Positions 1-11,999 of a stretch of 64,000 bases of DNA are shown piece after piece; position 1 is the first letter of the stretch; the number at the start of each line of letters is the position of its first letter. Origin of the DNA: Macrobrachium rosenbergii (taxonomy: Eukaryota; Arthropoda; Malacostraca; Decapoda; Palaemonidae); contig NC_089763.1 in NCBI RefSeq assembly GCF_040412425.1, positions 59,130,415 through 59,194,414 of the forward strand, given 5' to 3'. The notes beneath the pieces were generated by a model. That model was not told where the DNA came from. It searched no databases and saw only the letters and a list, made by a program, of their open reading frames with translations. The translations under genes and the position numbers were made by a program.

Positions 1-683
1 CCTGATTTCATTTCCACCATGAGTGTGGCTCTTGTACGATTTAAGTTTATGGAGTTGAGTCAATTAGTTATTGGCTACCTGGTTCAAATTTTGGTCGTAA
101 TATGCTAATAGATAAAGGAAACTGTTCTTGGATGACACTGCCTTTAGGCATCTCTTGAGTGAAAGAATAGAAAATGTCAAAAGAGGTATGACCAGTTGTA
201 TTTTTAATATTTAAAACAGATAAGATTTTGGTTATTTGGCCATACTTTAATATAGGCTTAGGAAGAGCCAGTAAGAGAAAAGTCTTATAAAGAAATTGAT
301 GGTCTTGAGAGCGATAAGAGTTTGAGCTGGAAGAGGATGATTACTTGAACGATGAATAATAATTAGACAGGTCGACTCTTATTATGAGGCAGAAGGCAGA
401 AAAGTACATCACCTTTAAAAACGGCCAAATATGCCTATGCCACTCGAGTGAAGTTGTGTAATGCAGCCATCCGTTTCAAGGTGGCCATAAATGGGCAAAG
501 ACTGTAAGGAATGTTATGGTTAATCCAGAAAAATAAGTTTTTCATAAAAAAAAGAAATATAAATTAGTTATTTGAATGTCTATTTAAAATACCAAGATAA
601 AAAGTAATAAAAGCAAAGTGCAGTTTATTATAATCAAAAGCCAGATGTGGCCTGACATTGAGAGTTGTATGGATATATGAAAG
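1..683. other. Anonymous DNA, no feature seen
   Basis: AT-rich sequence with no open reading frame of note, no RNA gene and no repeat that I recognise. Confidence 0.5.
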
Positions 684-758
684 TGACGCCTGGATATTAT
701 TAATAATAAAATAGTTTAACCAGACCACTGAGCTGATTATCAGCTTGACGCCTGGATA
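684..758 (-). mobile_element. 49-bp SINE scrap with 13-bp target duplications
   Basis: Positions 697-745 match the 3' end of the tRNA-headed SINE seen complete at 54816-55100 (shared core TTTAACCAGACCACTGAGCT), in minus orientation with a TTATTAATAATAAA tail. The 13-mer TGACGCCTGGATA occurs at 684-696 and again at 746-758, directly abutting both ends. This is the signature of target-primed insertion of a strongly 5'-truncated copy. Confidence 0.75.
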
Positions 759-800
759 AAGAGATACTACTGCTATTATATATAAAACTAAAATGTAAAT

Positions 801-815
801 ACCCTATTGGATGTC
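801..815. repeat. Left target site duplication of LINE
   Basis: ACCCTATTGGATGTC, identical to 7112-7126. The pair brackets the LINE at 816-7111. Confidence 0.85.
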
Positions 816-1426
816 CCCCTCAATTTGGGACCTTCTTGACGTGGTGAGAGGCTCTTGAACCCCAGGAATCTGATCCCAGGTTTGAGTCCAAGAGTCCCAT
901 AGACCATTATATATTTCTTTGAATTAATTTTTGCGGAATTTTCCGCTTTTGCTAAAATTTATTGGACCTGATAAACAGGAAAAGATATCATAACTGGGAT
1001 TGGGTTTATATTCGAAGCTAAATAGTGGAAACTGTGGTAGGACCATCAGCTGCCCGATAATGTTCGGAACTGAGAGATAACAGGCAGAACTATTCTTTAG
1101 GGCTGGACCACGGATTCCAGGGGGGTCCGGTTCTGGGGATAGGACTCTTGGCATTCTATCCAGTTTGCCCATAACACGATTAGAGTGGGGATGATAGTAT
1201 TCTCGCAATACTGTACCTTCGGTCCTAGCAAGCAGGTTTGGCTTACACTTGGGCCACTTTAATAGTGTTGTGCCATCCCCTGTGGGGTAGGGTAGGGATG
1301 CAGACATTTGGGAGTCAGTTCTCACTTGTGCCCTTGGTGGAAGAATAATCCCCATGAAAGGCTGATTATATCTTTTTAAGGTTTTCAGGTTAATTATTAT
1401 TTTTTTTTTACCCCTCTCAAATCATT
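816..1426 (+). promoter_or_regulatory. LINE 5' leader, likely internal promoter region
   Basis: Non-coding stretch between the left target duplication and the first ATG of ORF1 at 1427. Full-length LINEs of this kind normally carry an internal promoter here. No TATA box or specific motif was identified, so the promoter role is by position only. A 143-codon frame on the opposite strand (924-1355) is judged a chance antisense frame. Confidence 0.45.
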
Positions 1427-3248
1427 ATGTCTAGCATTTATAAGGATTCGAGTACCCCTGGACCCGCTGATGGTGTTGTTCTGGCACAGATGATGACCTC
1501 TAAACCCACCTTGGAGATTGAAATTTCTCCAAATGTTGATGACTTCTCCAAAAATAAAATGACAAAAAGCAGTGATTACAAATATCCTGATCCCCCTCCT
1601 GACATTACCTACCCTGGACCCTCTAGCCATGCTTCATTGATGACGACTTCAAGCAAGGACACAGACTTCTCAAAGAAATCTTCATCCAAAATTGAATCCT
1701 CAACACAGCCAGGTTGTGCGGAAAATTTGAGAATACTCCATATCGAAGACTTACCCGTCTGTTGTGATTATGAAATGATCTCGACAGCTCTGAAATCATT
1801 TGGAACTGTTGTAGAAATCAGGATGAACTTTATTGAGATTGAATCTAATGGGAAGCTTGGTTACCTTTAGTAGCCATGATGAGGCTCTAAAGGGTAGTAG
1901 TATGATAAATGCCATACAAATAGGTCAAGCTACAGTACGAGGAGCCTTAACAGACAAAGTTCCCAAAGACATGGACGTTTATGTGCCATGTAAATGGGCG
2001 CAGGATCAACCAGAGGAAACCAGAATGCAGAAATAAGGACTCCCAAACCTCCTATGTGGGTGGTAGCTTCAGCCAAGGAGGAAAATTATAGCTACTATGA
2101 ATTTTGCAGGTTTCTTCAGAAAAAGGTGGGAGGAATAAAGAGCGGTGATATTTCTCGTTTTGCGAAGAACACCGTTCTTATTCATGCCAAATCCACAACC
2201 CAAGCATATATGCTGACCTTGTTGGACTAAAAAATGATGAAATGATTACGAAGATCAGGCCCCACTTAAGCTTCATTTAAAGGGGAAGAGTACTATTTGA
2301 AAAAGACTTTTATGACATAACAGAAGAAGAAATTTTAGAAATGAGTCCCACTTCAGTTTGGAGAGTGAAAAAGGCAGCTATTGCCAACATGGTCATTTTA
2401 ACCTTTGCAGACTCTGAAGTACCTTCTCATGTCATATTTGAAAATGAAAGGGTATGAGTACGTCCTTTCCAGCAAAGACCAGTGCAGCGCTATCATTGCT
2501 TTAAGTTTGACCACCCACCAAAAAACTTCAAAAATGCAAAAATTTGTATAAACTGCTCTGGTGTCCATCATGATGATGAATTTAATAGAAAAGCAAAATG
2601 TGTTAATTGTCAACTGGAACTTAAATCCAATAACAAAAATTTTAAAATTCCCAAATTTGAACTGTTTGCCCAAAATAAAGCCAGTGCAGAGCATATAAGT
2701 ATCGGTTTTGCAAAAAGACAATTAGGTCAACAAACTAGGAGCTATGCTGAAGTTCTTAAGCCACAACCCCTATCTACCACTAGGGGTGCAGTGGCAGCAC
2801 CCTCTAATGTAGCAGGTGCATCAACCCCTGTGGTAGTGGCCCAGCCATCTGGGTCAGGTACTCGGCCTGTTGAGGCTAGAGCACAAGCCTCTAAGGAGAA
2901 GGAGGATAAGATGGCACTTAACCCAACCACCTTGGAATTGCCTCAGATAGAGTCTCTGCCTGATTTAATGGAAACTGGGGAGCAAAAGCACCAAAAGAGA
3001 TGTTCACCCTCATCCTCTCCTCCTTAGTAATAGATACGAAGTACTAAGCTTGATTGCAAGAACCCCAGCCTGAATTTAAACAAACTGACAAGAAAGGGAA
3101 ACAAAATGACACCAGTAAATCAACAGATAATAAACCAAACCTGTCAAGACCAGTCCTCTCCAAATCATCTCTTGATAATATTCATAAACAAAAGAGAGTA
3201 AATGAGAAGGCTCCATTCAAAGGGCCTTCCACCAAGCCCAAAAAATAG
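1427..3248 (+). pseudogene. LINE ORF1 (gag-like nucleic-acid-binding protein), broken
   Basis: ORF1 of this LINE class encodes an RNA-binding chaperone that packages the element's RNA. The start at 1427 opens a 147-codon frame. Near residues 100-130 it has an RRM-like pattern (LRILHIEDLP, then ALKSFGTVVEIRM), which resumes in another frame from 1833 as VTFSSHDEALKG. Frames then shift at about 1870, 2030 and 2230. From 2482 a 181-codon frame carries zinc-knuckle remnants (ICINCSGVHH, KAKCVNC); the first knuckle reads HCFKFDH and lacks one expected Cys. A Pro/Ser-rich tail follows, a stop falls near 3025, and a Lys-rich tail runs at 3054-3248. ORF2 begins directly after. At least four lesions make it a pseudogene. 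Assignment is by motif and position. Confidence 0.8.
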
Positions 3249-6200
3249 TTTTCACATCAATACTACAATGGAACTGTAGAGGTCTTAGGGCTCGAAGTGA
3301 AGAGCTGAAGGTACTGTTCCATGACCATAGCCCAGGTATTGTGTGTCTCCAGGAAACAAAGCTTGGAAGCACACAGTATATTCATGGGTTAAATTACAGC
3401 ATATATAATTCTCCACCACCAATCGGAGATAGAGCTAAGGGAGGTGGAGCAATTACTGTGCATGAGTCATTGAACACTCCTTAGTATCAATTATTACTCA
3501 TCTCCAAGCTGTAGCAGTAACTTTCATTTTAGACAAGCAAGTTACAGTTTGCTCCATCTATCTTCCTCCTGATTTGGATTTCACTTATAATGATATTCAT
3601 GTACTGATCAATCAGCTTCCTACTCCTTTCCTCCTCCTTGGTGATTTTAATGCTCACAACCCCATATAGGGTGGGAACACGACAGATGCCAAGGGTAGGA
3701 TGTTGGAGGATGTTATGGATGATCATAATATCACTATACTCAATAATGGAGCCATGACTTACCATAACATCTACTCCAACACTTATTTAGCTATCGATCT
3801 GAGCTTTTGCTCATCTAGTGTTCACACTGATCATGAATGGTCAGTAAATGAATCTTCAAATGGGAGTGACCATTTCCAGTTCATATAAAAACAGTTAAGA
3901 ATCAGCCATCTGAGTCACCTCCCAAATGGAAGGTAGATGAAGCAGACTGGAAGAAATTTAATGTGTCTGTTCCCATGGACAAGAATGTAAACTCATTTCC
4001 ATCCATCTCAGAGTCATATAATTACTTCAGTGACACCACCAACAACAGTGCAATTGCCTCTAATCCAACAACAAAAGGGAAGCCCTCTAGACCAGCAGTT
4101 CCTTGGTGGAACAAAGCCTGCAGTAGTATGAGAAAGATCACTAGAAAATGATTCAAAAAGTATAAGAGGAGTTGAACTGCCCAAGCCAAAGTTATTTACC
4201 GACTTGCTGTGGCCAAGCAAAATAAATATTTTAGAAAAGCAAAAAGAGAGTCATGGATGTACTACATTAATGCCATTACCTCAAAAATGGCATCCAAAAT
4301 GATTTGGAAGAAAATTAAAAAACTAAATGGCAAGTTTGTTCCTGAACCTCTGCCTACCCTTAAGATAAATGGTGACCCAATCACCCAACCAGAGAGGGTC
4401 GCAGAAAAATGAGGAGAACATAGCTTGAGAATATCGAGTAGTGAGAACCATTCTGTAGAATTCCAAGATATTAGAAGTGCCCAGATTTCTTTTGATTTAA
4501 GTGAAAACAATTGTGAACCATATAATGCAAAATTTACACTGCAAGAACTCAAAGGTGCCTTGCAGAATACCAAACCATCAGCCCCTGGTGAAGACAAAGT
4601 ACTTTATGAAATGTTGAAACATTTCCCAGAAAAGTAAAAAAAAATTCTTTCAGATATAATAAATGAAATCTGGGAAACTGGTATTATTAATCCTCCCTAT
4701 GAAGAAACCAAACAAGGATCCTGTTTTACCCAGCAGCTACCGACCAATGGCTTTCACCAGTTGTGTTTGTAAGCTGATGGAAAAGATGATTAACATCAGA
4801 CTTGTATGGCACTTAGAAGCAAATAAAAAGCTTTCTCCATTCCAGTTTGGCTTTCGGAAAAGTAGATCTACTCTAGATCCCTTGCTCAGGCTCTAAAACC
4901 AAATACAACAAGGTTTTGCTAAACTGTGCCAAACAATAGGAGTTTTCTTTGATTTGGAAAAGGCATATGGCACCACATGGCATCATGGTATTGTGAAAAA
5001 GTTGTATAAGATGGGCATTAAAGGGAAAATTATCAGATTTATAAATTTGTTTTTATCAGAAAGATATATAAAGGTAAGAGTTGGGAATCATGTATCACGA
5101 CCTTTCTTACAAGAAGAGGGAGTTCCTCAGGGTAGTGTCCTTAGTGTCACTCTCTTTGCTATTGCCATTAATGGAGTATTAGAAAAGATATCATCACCAG
5201 TAAAAGGGTCTTTATTTGTAGATGATTTAGTTCTGTGCTGCACAGGATATGATGCAGCAAGTGGGCTAATGCGCAAGAGTTTCGATTTTCCGAACCTAAA
5301 ACTGTCACTGTTCGGCTCTGCAGACGCCGAACTAAGGAAACCATTCCAACTCTTACCTTAAATGGAATTATTTTACCTTACTCTACTGAAGTAAAATTTT
5401 TAGGAATGGTCTTTGAGGAAAAGCTCACTTGGAATAATCATATTGACCAGTTAAAAGTGAGAGTGAAGAGATCACTAAATATTTTAAAAGTAGTATCTAA
5501 TTTTAATTGGGGTGCTGATAAGAAATCGTTGTTAAGGCTTTAAATGCAGTATGTTTATCTAAGTTAGACTATGGCTGCCAAGTATGCTCATCTGCTTCAA
5601 AGACTAAACTTAAGGAATTGGATGCTGTGCATAATATGGGGCTAAGGATCTGCACTGGTGCTTTTAGAACTTTACTCTTTGAACATATTTATGTAACTCC
5701 CATCAACTACCACTGGACTTAAGGAGGCATGAGCTAGGTCTGAGATACACCATGTGGCTGAAAAGCTCAAAGGAGAATCCTTCGTTTGAGATCTTAAAAC
5801 AGTGTGACTCAAGGCTTTTTGGATCTAGATCTTCAATACCATCTCAAATCAGACAGCTGGTGAACTGGAGGATGAAAGCATAAAAACGCAGAAGATCCTA
5901 CAAGTTAAACATCCTGCTATCCCTCCATGGTTTATTCCAGCAATAGTTGTCTGCATTAAAGAGACAAAGAAGTAAGATCGTTCGGAAGAAGAAGTGAGAG
6001 ACAAGTTTTTGGAGCATGTTGAGAGGCATATAAATGACAAGAAAATCTATAGTGATGGATCAAAATCAGAAGATGGAGTAAGATGTGCAGTGGTGTGTGA
6101 GGGGGAGTCATATATAAAAAAGTTATCAGACTCCTCATCCATTTTCACTGCTGAAGGAACTGCCATAGTTGATGCTTTAAATCTTGCATCTGATAAGAAA

Positions 6201-6827
6201 TTTAAATCCACAGTAATATATAGTGACTCAAGGAGTGTTTTAGAAGCCCTAATGAAGTTTAACCCTACCCATCCCTCAATTCAAAAGGCTCAGGAATGGC
6301 TTTTTTATCTTTCTGTTCGCCACAAATCCGTAAAGTTTAGTTGGATTCCTGGGCACAATGGTTTAGAAGGAAAGGGTGCCGCAAGATGTGATTTCTTAAC
6401 TAGTAAGGTGCTACATTTGGATATGCGTCCAGTTATCAGAAGATACGTTCGTACAAAATGGCAGCAGAGATGGACTTCCCCCATTTTATCCACAAATAGG
6501 AAATACAGAAACATTAGAAAAAGTATTGATTTTTGGAGCTCGGGTTTTAATCATAACAGAAGATTTGAGATCATCCTAACACGACTTAGGATTGGCCGTA
6601 CCCGCTTCACTCATAGCTATTTTAGAGGGAGCCAGTGCCCCAATTTGTGCTCACTGTGGTGGTCAGTTATCCGTTGAGCACATGCTGGTGCACTGTCCTA
6701 AATTTAATCGCCTTAGGGCAAAGTACTTAATAAGTGGGAAGACTATTTAGAAATTTTAAATGATCGCGTTGAGGTAGATAACCTTACGGGTTATCTGAAA
6801 GAATCTGGTTATTTTAATGAGATATGA
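3249..6827 (+). pseudogene. LINE ORF2: endonuclease, reverse transcriptase, RNase H, zinc finger (broken)
   Basis: ORF2 nicks target DNA and copies the element RNA into it. The APE-type endonuclease starts near 3262 with LQWNCRGLRA and CLQETKL, and later shows LGDFNAHNP (about 3640-3667), AIDLSF and SDHFQ; stops fall near 3483 and 3668. The RT runs from about 4560 to 5350. It includes SYRPMAFTSCVCKLMEK, FGFRKSRSTLD, GVPQGSVLS and the catalytic box FVDD at about 5215. RNase H occupies 5994-6410 with YSDGSKSEDG, TAEGTA, YSDSRS and GHNGLEGKGAARCD, which supply the expected acidic residues. A CCHC motif (CAHC, then H and C in EHMLVHC) lies at about 6645-6700 in another frame. The terminal stop is TGA at 6825-6827. 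Many frameshifts and stops (for example near 4637 and 4896) mean no functional protein. Confidence 0.88.
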
Positions 6828-7111
6828 TCTCAGTAAATTTAATAAAGATTTTAGTCATATATATTTTATATACTAAGTACATATTTTGAATATAAAAGTT
6901 TAATATATATTTATTTTTTGTTGGTTTCATACAATATCGTTCTTCATTTTTTACGTTCATATTTTAACACTGAATTTTACTAGTATGTCATCATTCACCT
7001 ATTCATTATCATCATATCATTAACTTATATATTTCACCTCCATTATGGCGCTGAATAATCTTGATGGGTTCCGGTGCTTGGTCTTCAATACCTAAATTTC
7101 ATAATCAAACA
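6828..7111 (+). other. LINE 3' UTR
   Basis: AT-rich tail after the ORF2 stop, with AATAAAG at about 6840. It ends in a segment reading GCGCTGAATAATCTTGATGG and then CTTGGTCTTCAATACCTAAA. That segment aligns loosely with the end of the 8314-8640 retroposon, so it is probably the piece recognised by the element's reverse transcriptase. Confidence 0.65.
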
Positions 7112-7126
7112 ACCCTATTGGATGTC
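7112..7126. repeat. Right target site duplication of LINE
   Basis: ACCCTATTGGATGTC, a perfect copy of 801-815. Confidence 0.85.
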
Positions 7127-7825
7127 ATGTTAGAAATTACTGAAGGGAAGCTAGACATTGGTTGAGTGGCAAGAATAGAATAAAAAGACGATTGTAGTCT
7201 AAATTCAACTTATGTGAGTTTAGTTATGTTTTTCTTAGGCTGACTGTGCTAATGACTTCTGGAAAGATTCAGTGCATAGGGTATATTAAATATCTGGGGG
7301 TTACTAATAATATGATTTAGAAGATGCACAGGCTTTCATATAATTAAAGGCAGGCGACAGATACGGTGTGTGCCCAGCTGATTTGTTATTAGCTTGAATT
7401 AGTTATTAATTGATGTACACTGACTTGAACCGAGTCTTTGCACAAAGACCAATATGACCATAAAATCCTCAGTCTTGGTCGTTTATTATCAGAGAAATGT
7501 GATGAAGTGATGTATAATGACCAGCAACTAAGTAGACCAAGATTAAATTGAAGAAAAGGTTTTCTATGTGTAGTTACCACTTGTATTTGATATTGGATTG
7601 TTAGGATGTAAATATAATGAAGAATTTCAATTTTTCAGCGTTACGCAATAAGTGACCCACGTTTAGTAGATGACAGCAGTAAGATTAGAATTGATATTAG
7701 TAAACAATTGTAAGAAGTAAGGAAGAATTCAGAGTTCAGTGTATATCACGCTAGGCTGAAGACAAAGTACTGGAAGAAAGAACTTGATTGCCAGTAAAGT
7801 AATGCGATTAGCCCCCACCCCCTCA
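7127..7825. other. Anonymous DNA, no feature seen
   Basis: Mixed-composition sequence with no coding frame, RNA gene or recognised repeat. Confidence 0.5.
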
Positions 7826-8021
<196 letters not shown>

Positions 8022-8300
8022 TTTTATCCCCCCCGACCTTTGTAAATAAATTCCAGTCTTCGAACATGGACAAATGAAATGTGAAAATGCACAAGGAGTG
8101 ACAAACGGAAGTTGGGAGGTATAGCGACAAAAGTGTCGTGGACTTGATAGATAAAAACAGTGTTTATAAGATAGTGTTTATATGATTTCAAGTTTCAGTA
8201 ACATGTAATATGTGAGAGATTGACGAAAGTCCAACAGACCAGTAAAAGAAGTTGTAGACATCTCTCAGAATTTGGTATTTTAATACTAAAGAAATTTGGG

Positions 8301-8653
8301 TAACTGAAGTATCTCCCGTAGGGGAGTAGTGCCGTCAGTGCACCTTGTGCGGTGCACTGTAGGTATTACTTTAGGGTCTTTGCAGCGTCCCTTCGGCCCC
8401 TAGCTGCAACCCCTTTCATTTTTTTTTTTTTTTTTTTTTTTTTTTACTGTACCTCTGTTCATATCCTTTTTCTTTCATCTTACTTCTCACCCTCTCCTGA
8501 CCACTGGTTCACAGTGCAACTGCGAGGTTTTCCTCCTGTTACACCCTTCAAACGTTTTTACTTTGTTTCTGTTTCAATGCTGAATGATCTCATAGGTCCC
8601 ACCGCTTGGCCTTTATGCCTAAATTCTGTATTCTGTTCGATAACTGAAGTATC
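8301..8653 (+). mobile_element. 327-bp non-autonomous retroposon with 13-bp target duplications
   Basis: The element occupies 8314-8640 and is bracketed by TAACTGAAGTATC at 8301-8313 and 8641-8653. It begins TCCCGTAGGGGAGTAGTGCC, carries an internal poly-T run (8419-8445), and ends with CTGAATGATCTCATAGGTCC and GCTTGGCCTTTATGCC. I associate this consensus with a very common decapod interspersed repeat (recollection, not a search). The 3' 50 bp resemble the 3' end of the LINE at 816-7111, suggesting shared mobilisation. A 113-codon frame through it is not taken as a gene. Confidence 0.8.
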
Positions 8654-9360
8654 AGTTGTTGTTAAATTCATGGTGTCTGACAAAACCAAATAACCCTTGA
8701 TTCAGACATGCTGAAAGATGAACTGCTGAGATGATATTAACTGGCAAGTGTGCTCATAAATATCTGGATAGAAGACGCCTTGGCGCATAAAAAAGAAATA
8801 CAATCTTTGGCATATGCTAGGTGATGTTCAATGAATTTGTGAAAAGTAAATTCACAAATGAGGAAAAGTTGATCCAATGGGAAAGCGGATATTAGAGATC
8901 TATTCATCACTCACTTCAGCTCTGACAACTATAAACTCACAAGTTTGTGAACTTTTTGAAAAAGTAAGCATCATTGAAAATACTGTATATTGTATAGGTA
9001 TTTTCCCACTGTTTTTAAATTTTAAAATCAGTTGACAATCCAAAGACCACGCACTCTCCCATTTACGTGCACTTCATTATTCATTCACATCTCTGCAGGT
9101 AAACACACACACCTTATTACAAGAATCAAGGAAGATACACATCTGTGCAATGAGAATACCGAAAATAAGGCAAAAGAACTAAATTAGATACAGTAACTAA
9201 TAGCTGTAGTGATAAGCTGCAGATGCTGCTATTGTATGCAACAGTGAAACTGCTAGAAAGATTCATTTGGAAATTCCAGTGGATATACTTTTAGTTCGAT
9301 GCCTTCACCAAGTTCTTAACAGATTTATGTGTACAACAGAGAGAATTGAAAGATGAATCT
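8654..9360. other. Anonymous DNA, no feature seen
   Basis: No supported gene or repeat. Confidence 0.5.
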
Positions 9361-9970
9361 GATTGGAAAACTGACATTCAGTGAGCTTTGACCAATGAGC
9401 CATCAAGAGAGGTATAAGTTGATATCAGCCTGCTGTACATATGCCTGCCGTAAATCAGGTTTCTGTACTTAGATATTCAGTCTCCACCACGATAGCTGAC
9501 TGATAGGTTAATTATGAATTTTTCGTCCCAAACACCAATACATTTTTTAGTCACAAATATTAAGCCACAGATGTCGTTTAATATCCAGTTCACTATTCCT
9601 CGGGAATAGCTTACATCCTAGGGAAATTATAATTGAGCAAGACTTCGTCACCAGTGGGATTCGAAATGCCGCCTGATTGGAAAACAACAACTTACAGTGA
9701 CCTTTGACCACTGGGCCATCAAGATATCAACTCTGCTGTACATATGCCTGTCGAATTCAGGTTTTTGTACATCGATTCGGTGTCAACCCTCCACCATGAT
9801 AGTTGATTGGTAGGTTTATAGCGCGTGGCTAATAATTAGTTTTTGTCACATGCACCGTAACATTTTACATATACACAAATATTAAGCCCAAATGTCATTT
9901 GATATACAATTCACAATACCTCGAGAATAACATAGACTAAAGGGGATAACTGATAACAGCCATCAAAAGA
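9361..9970 (-). repeat. Tandem pair of ~314-bp tRNA-like units
   Basis: Two head-to-tail copies begin at 9361 and 9675 (both GATTGGAAAAC). Both run through CTGTACATATGCCTG, CACAAATATTAAGCC and a TTTAATATCCAGTTCAC-like block. Read on the minus strand, 9722 to 9640 resembles a tRNA: A-box-like TGGCCCAGTGG and B-box-like TTTCGAATCCC. The TTTAATATCCA-TTCAC block and CCTCGG edge are shared with the repeats at 27864-28950, so the two clusters belong to one wider family. No functional tRNA is claimed. Confidence 0.7.
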
Positions 9971-10178
9971 GGAAGAAGTTATTCCCAAATTTAAAGTAAA
10001 TTGCACATTAAATGACATTTAAACTACCTACAGAGTGTCTGAATGAAAAGCTCTTCAGTTCTCTCTGGTGCGCTTTTCAAACACGCTTTAAACTGTAAAT
10101 GATTTTCCCATTATTGCAATCTCGTAGGTAAAATATAATTATATCAATGTGTCTCTGACCGTGTGCTATATCCAAGAC

Positions 10179-10292
<114 letters not shown>

Positions 10293-10629
10293 TTTATCCA
10301 TTCTTCTGTTATTTGTTAGTACCATAACATTTAGGAACACAGACAAGGGTAAGATGGAAAACACTTAGAAAAAGGACTTAAAATGATTCCATCCATAATA
10401 AAAAAAAAAGTCGAATGAGATGCGGAAGGAAAGATTAAATAAAGAAGTGAGGTTAATTAGTGTTGCCGTATCACCAGAACAAACGCATCAGCAGCTGCTC
10501 ATCTGTTATTTCTTTTTCTTTTGCTTTTTTACTCTGAAGAAGTTTGTGTTCTTTAACGCCACCCAAAGACAACACTTGTATGTGTGTTTACAGCAGCGAC
10601 AAATACACATCGGCAGTTGTATTTGTTTT

Positions 10630-10630
<1 letters not shown>

Positions 10631-10690
<60 letters not shown>
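10631..10690. repeat. (CT)n microsatellite
   Basis: Sixty bp of pure CT. The Ser-Leu frame across it is an artefact. Confidence 0.97.
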
Positions 10691-11578
<888 letters not shown>

Positions 11579-11649
11579 TTATGATCATTGTTGATTCGTG
11601 GTTTTTATATGTCAAACACCACAGGGAAGAAATGAAAAATGGTTGTAAA

Positions 11650-11692
11650 TCCTGACCTGTGTTAGCATTATTGCTAAGCCATCTTCAGAGGA
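11650..11692 (-). ncRNA. Hammerhead-type ribozyme relic
   Basis: On the minus strand: stem I TCCT/AGGA brackets the motif. The core CTGAAGA fits the CUGANGA consensus. Stem II contains TTAGC/GCTAA with loop AATAAT. A minimal stem III ACAGGT (A-T and C-G pairs, loop AG) is followed by C at the expected cleavage site. The conserved GAA before stem III is missing, apparently lost with the base of stem II, so this copy should be inactive. PLEs are known to carry hammerhead motifs with such short stem III. It lies ~400 bp 3' of the endonuclease motif of the host PLE. Confidence 0.55.
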
Positions 11693-11999
11693 CTAATACA
11701 AAGAGGAAGAAATTCAACACATATATGTGCTAGCAAGACAGTGCATACAAACATTCGGATGGTTGGAAAACAAGTATTTACACCTGACAGGTGTTTTGTA
11801 GGCAAAGTCCTGCCCTCATTAGTGACAACTCAACTTTTACAAATCCAATAATGTTGCAGGAGCCTGCATCGCTTTTTCAGTCTCACCGCTACCTTCCTAA
11901 AGATTTAAACCTGTTGCCTTGACTGATTTTCAGGTTTTAGATACACTTTTATAAAATCATCTTCTTTGCTCCTGTCCAGTTGATTGTATGATTGTTTTT

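Larger units (their letters stand above)
816..7111 (+). mobile_element. Full-length RNase H-bearing LINE (non-LTR retrotransposon), decayed
   Basis: A ~6.3-kb element bracketed by perfect 15-bp direct repeats. In order it holds a ~610-bp 5' leader, an ORF1 with an RRM-like segment and zinc-knuckle remnants, and an ORF2 with APE-type endonuclease, reverse transcriptase, RNase H and a C-terminal CCHC motif. A ~284-bp 3' UTR follows. The RNase H after the RT points to the I-type group of LINEs (I, Nimb and relatives) rather than CR1 or RTE; this clade call is inference. Both ORFs carry several frameshifts and stops, so this copy is not autonomous, but its ends are intact. The 3' end resembles the end of the 8314-8640 retroposon. 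Confidence 0.88.

Noticed and set aside
924..1355. 143-codon minus-strand frame
   Set aside because: Antisense to the LINE 5' leader, with no recognisable domain.
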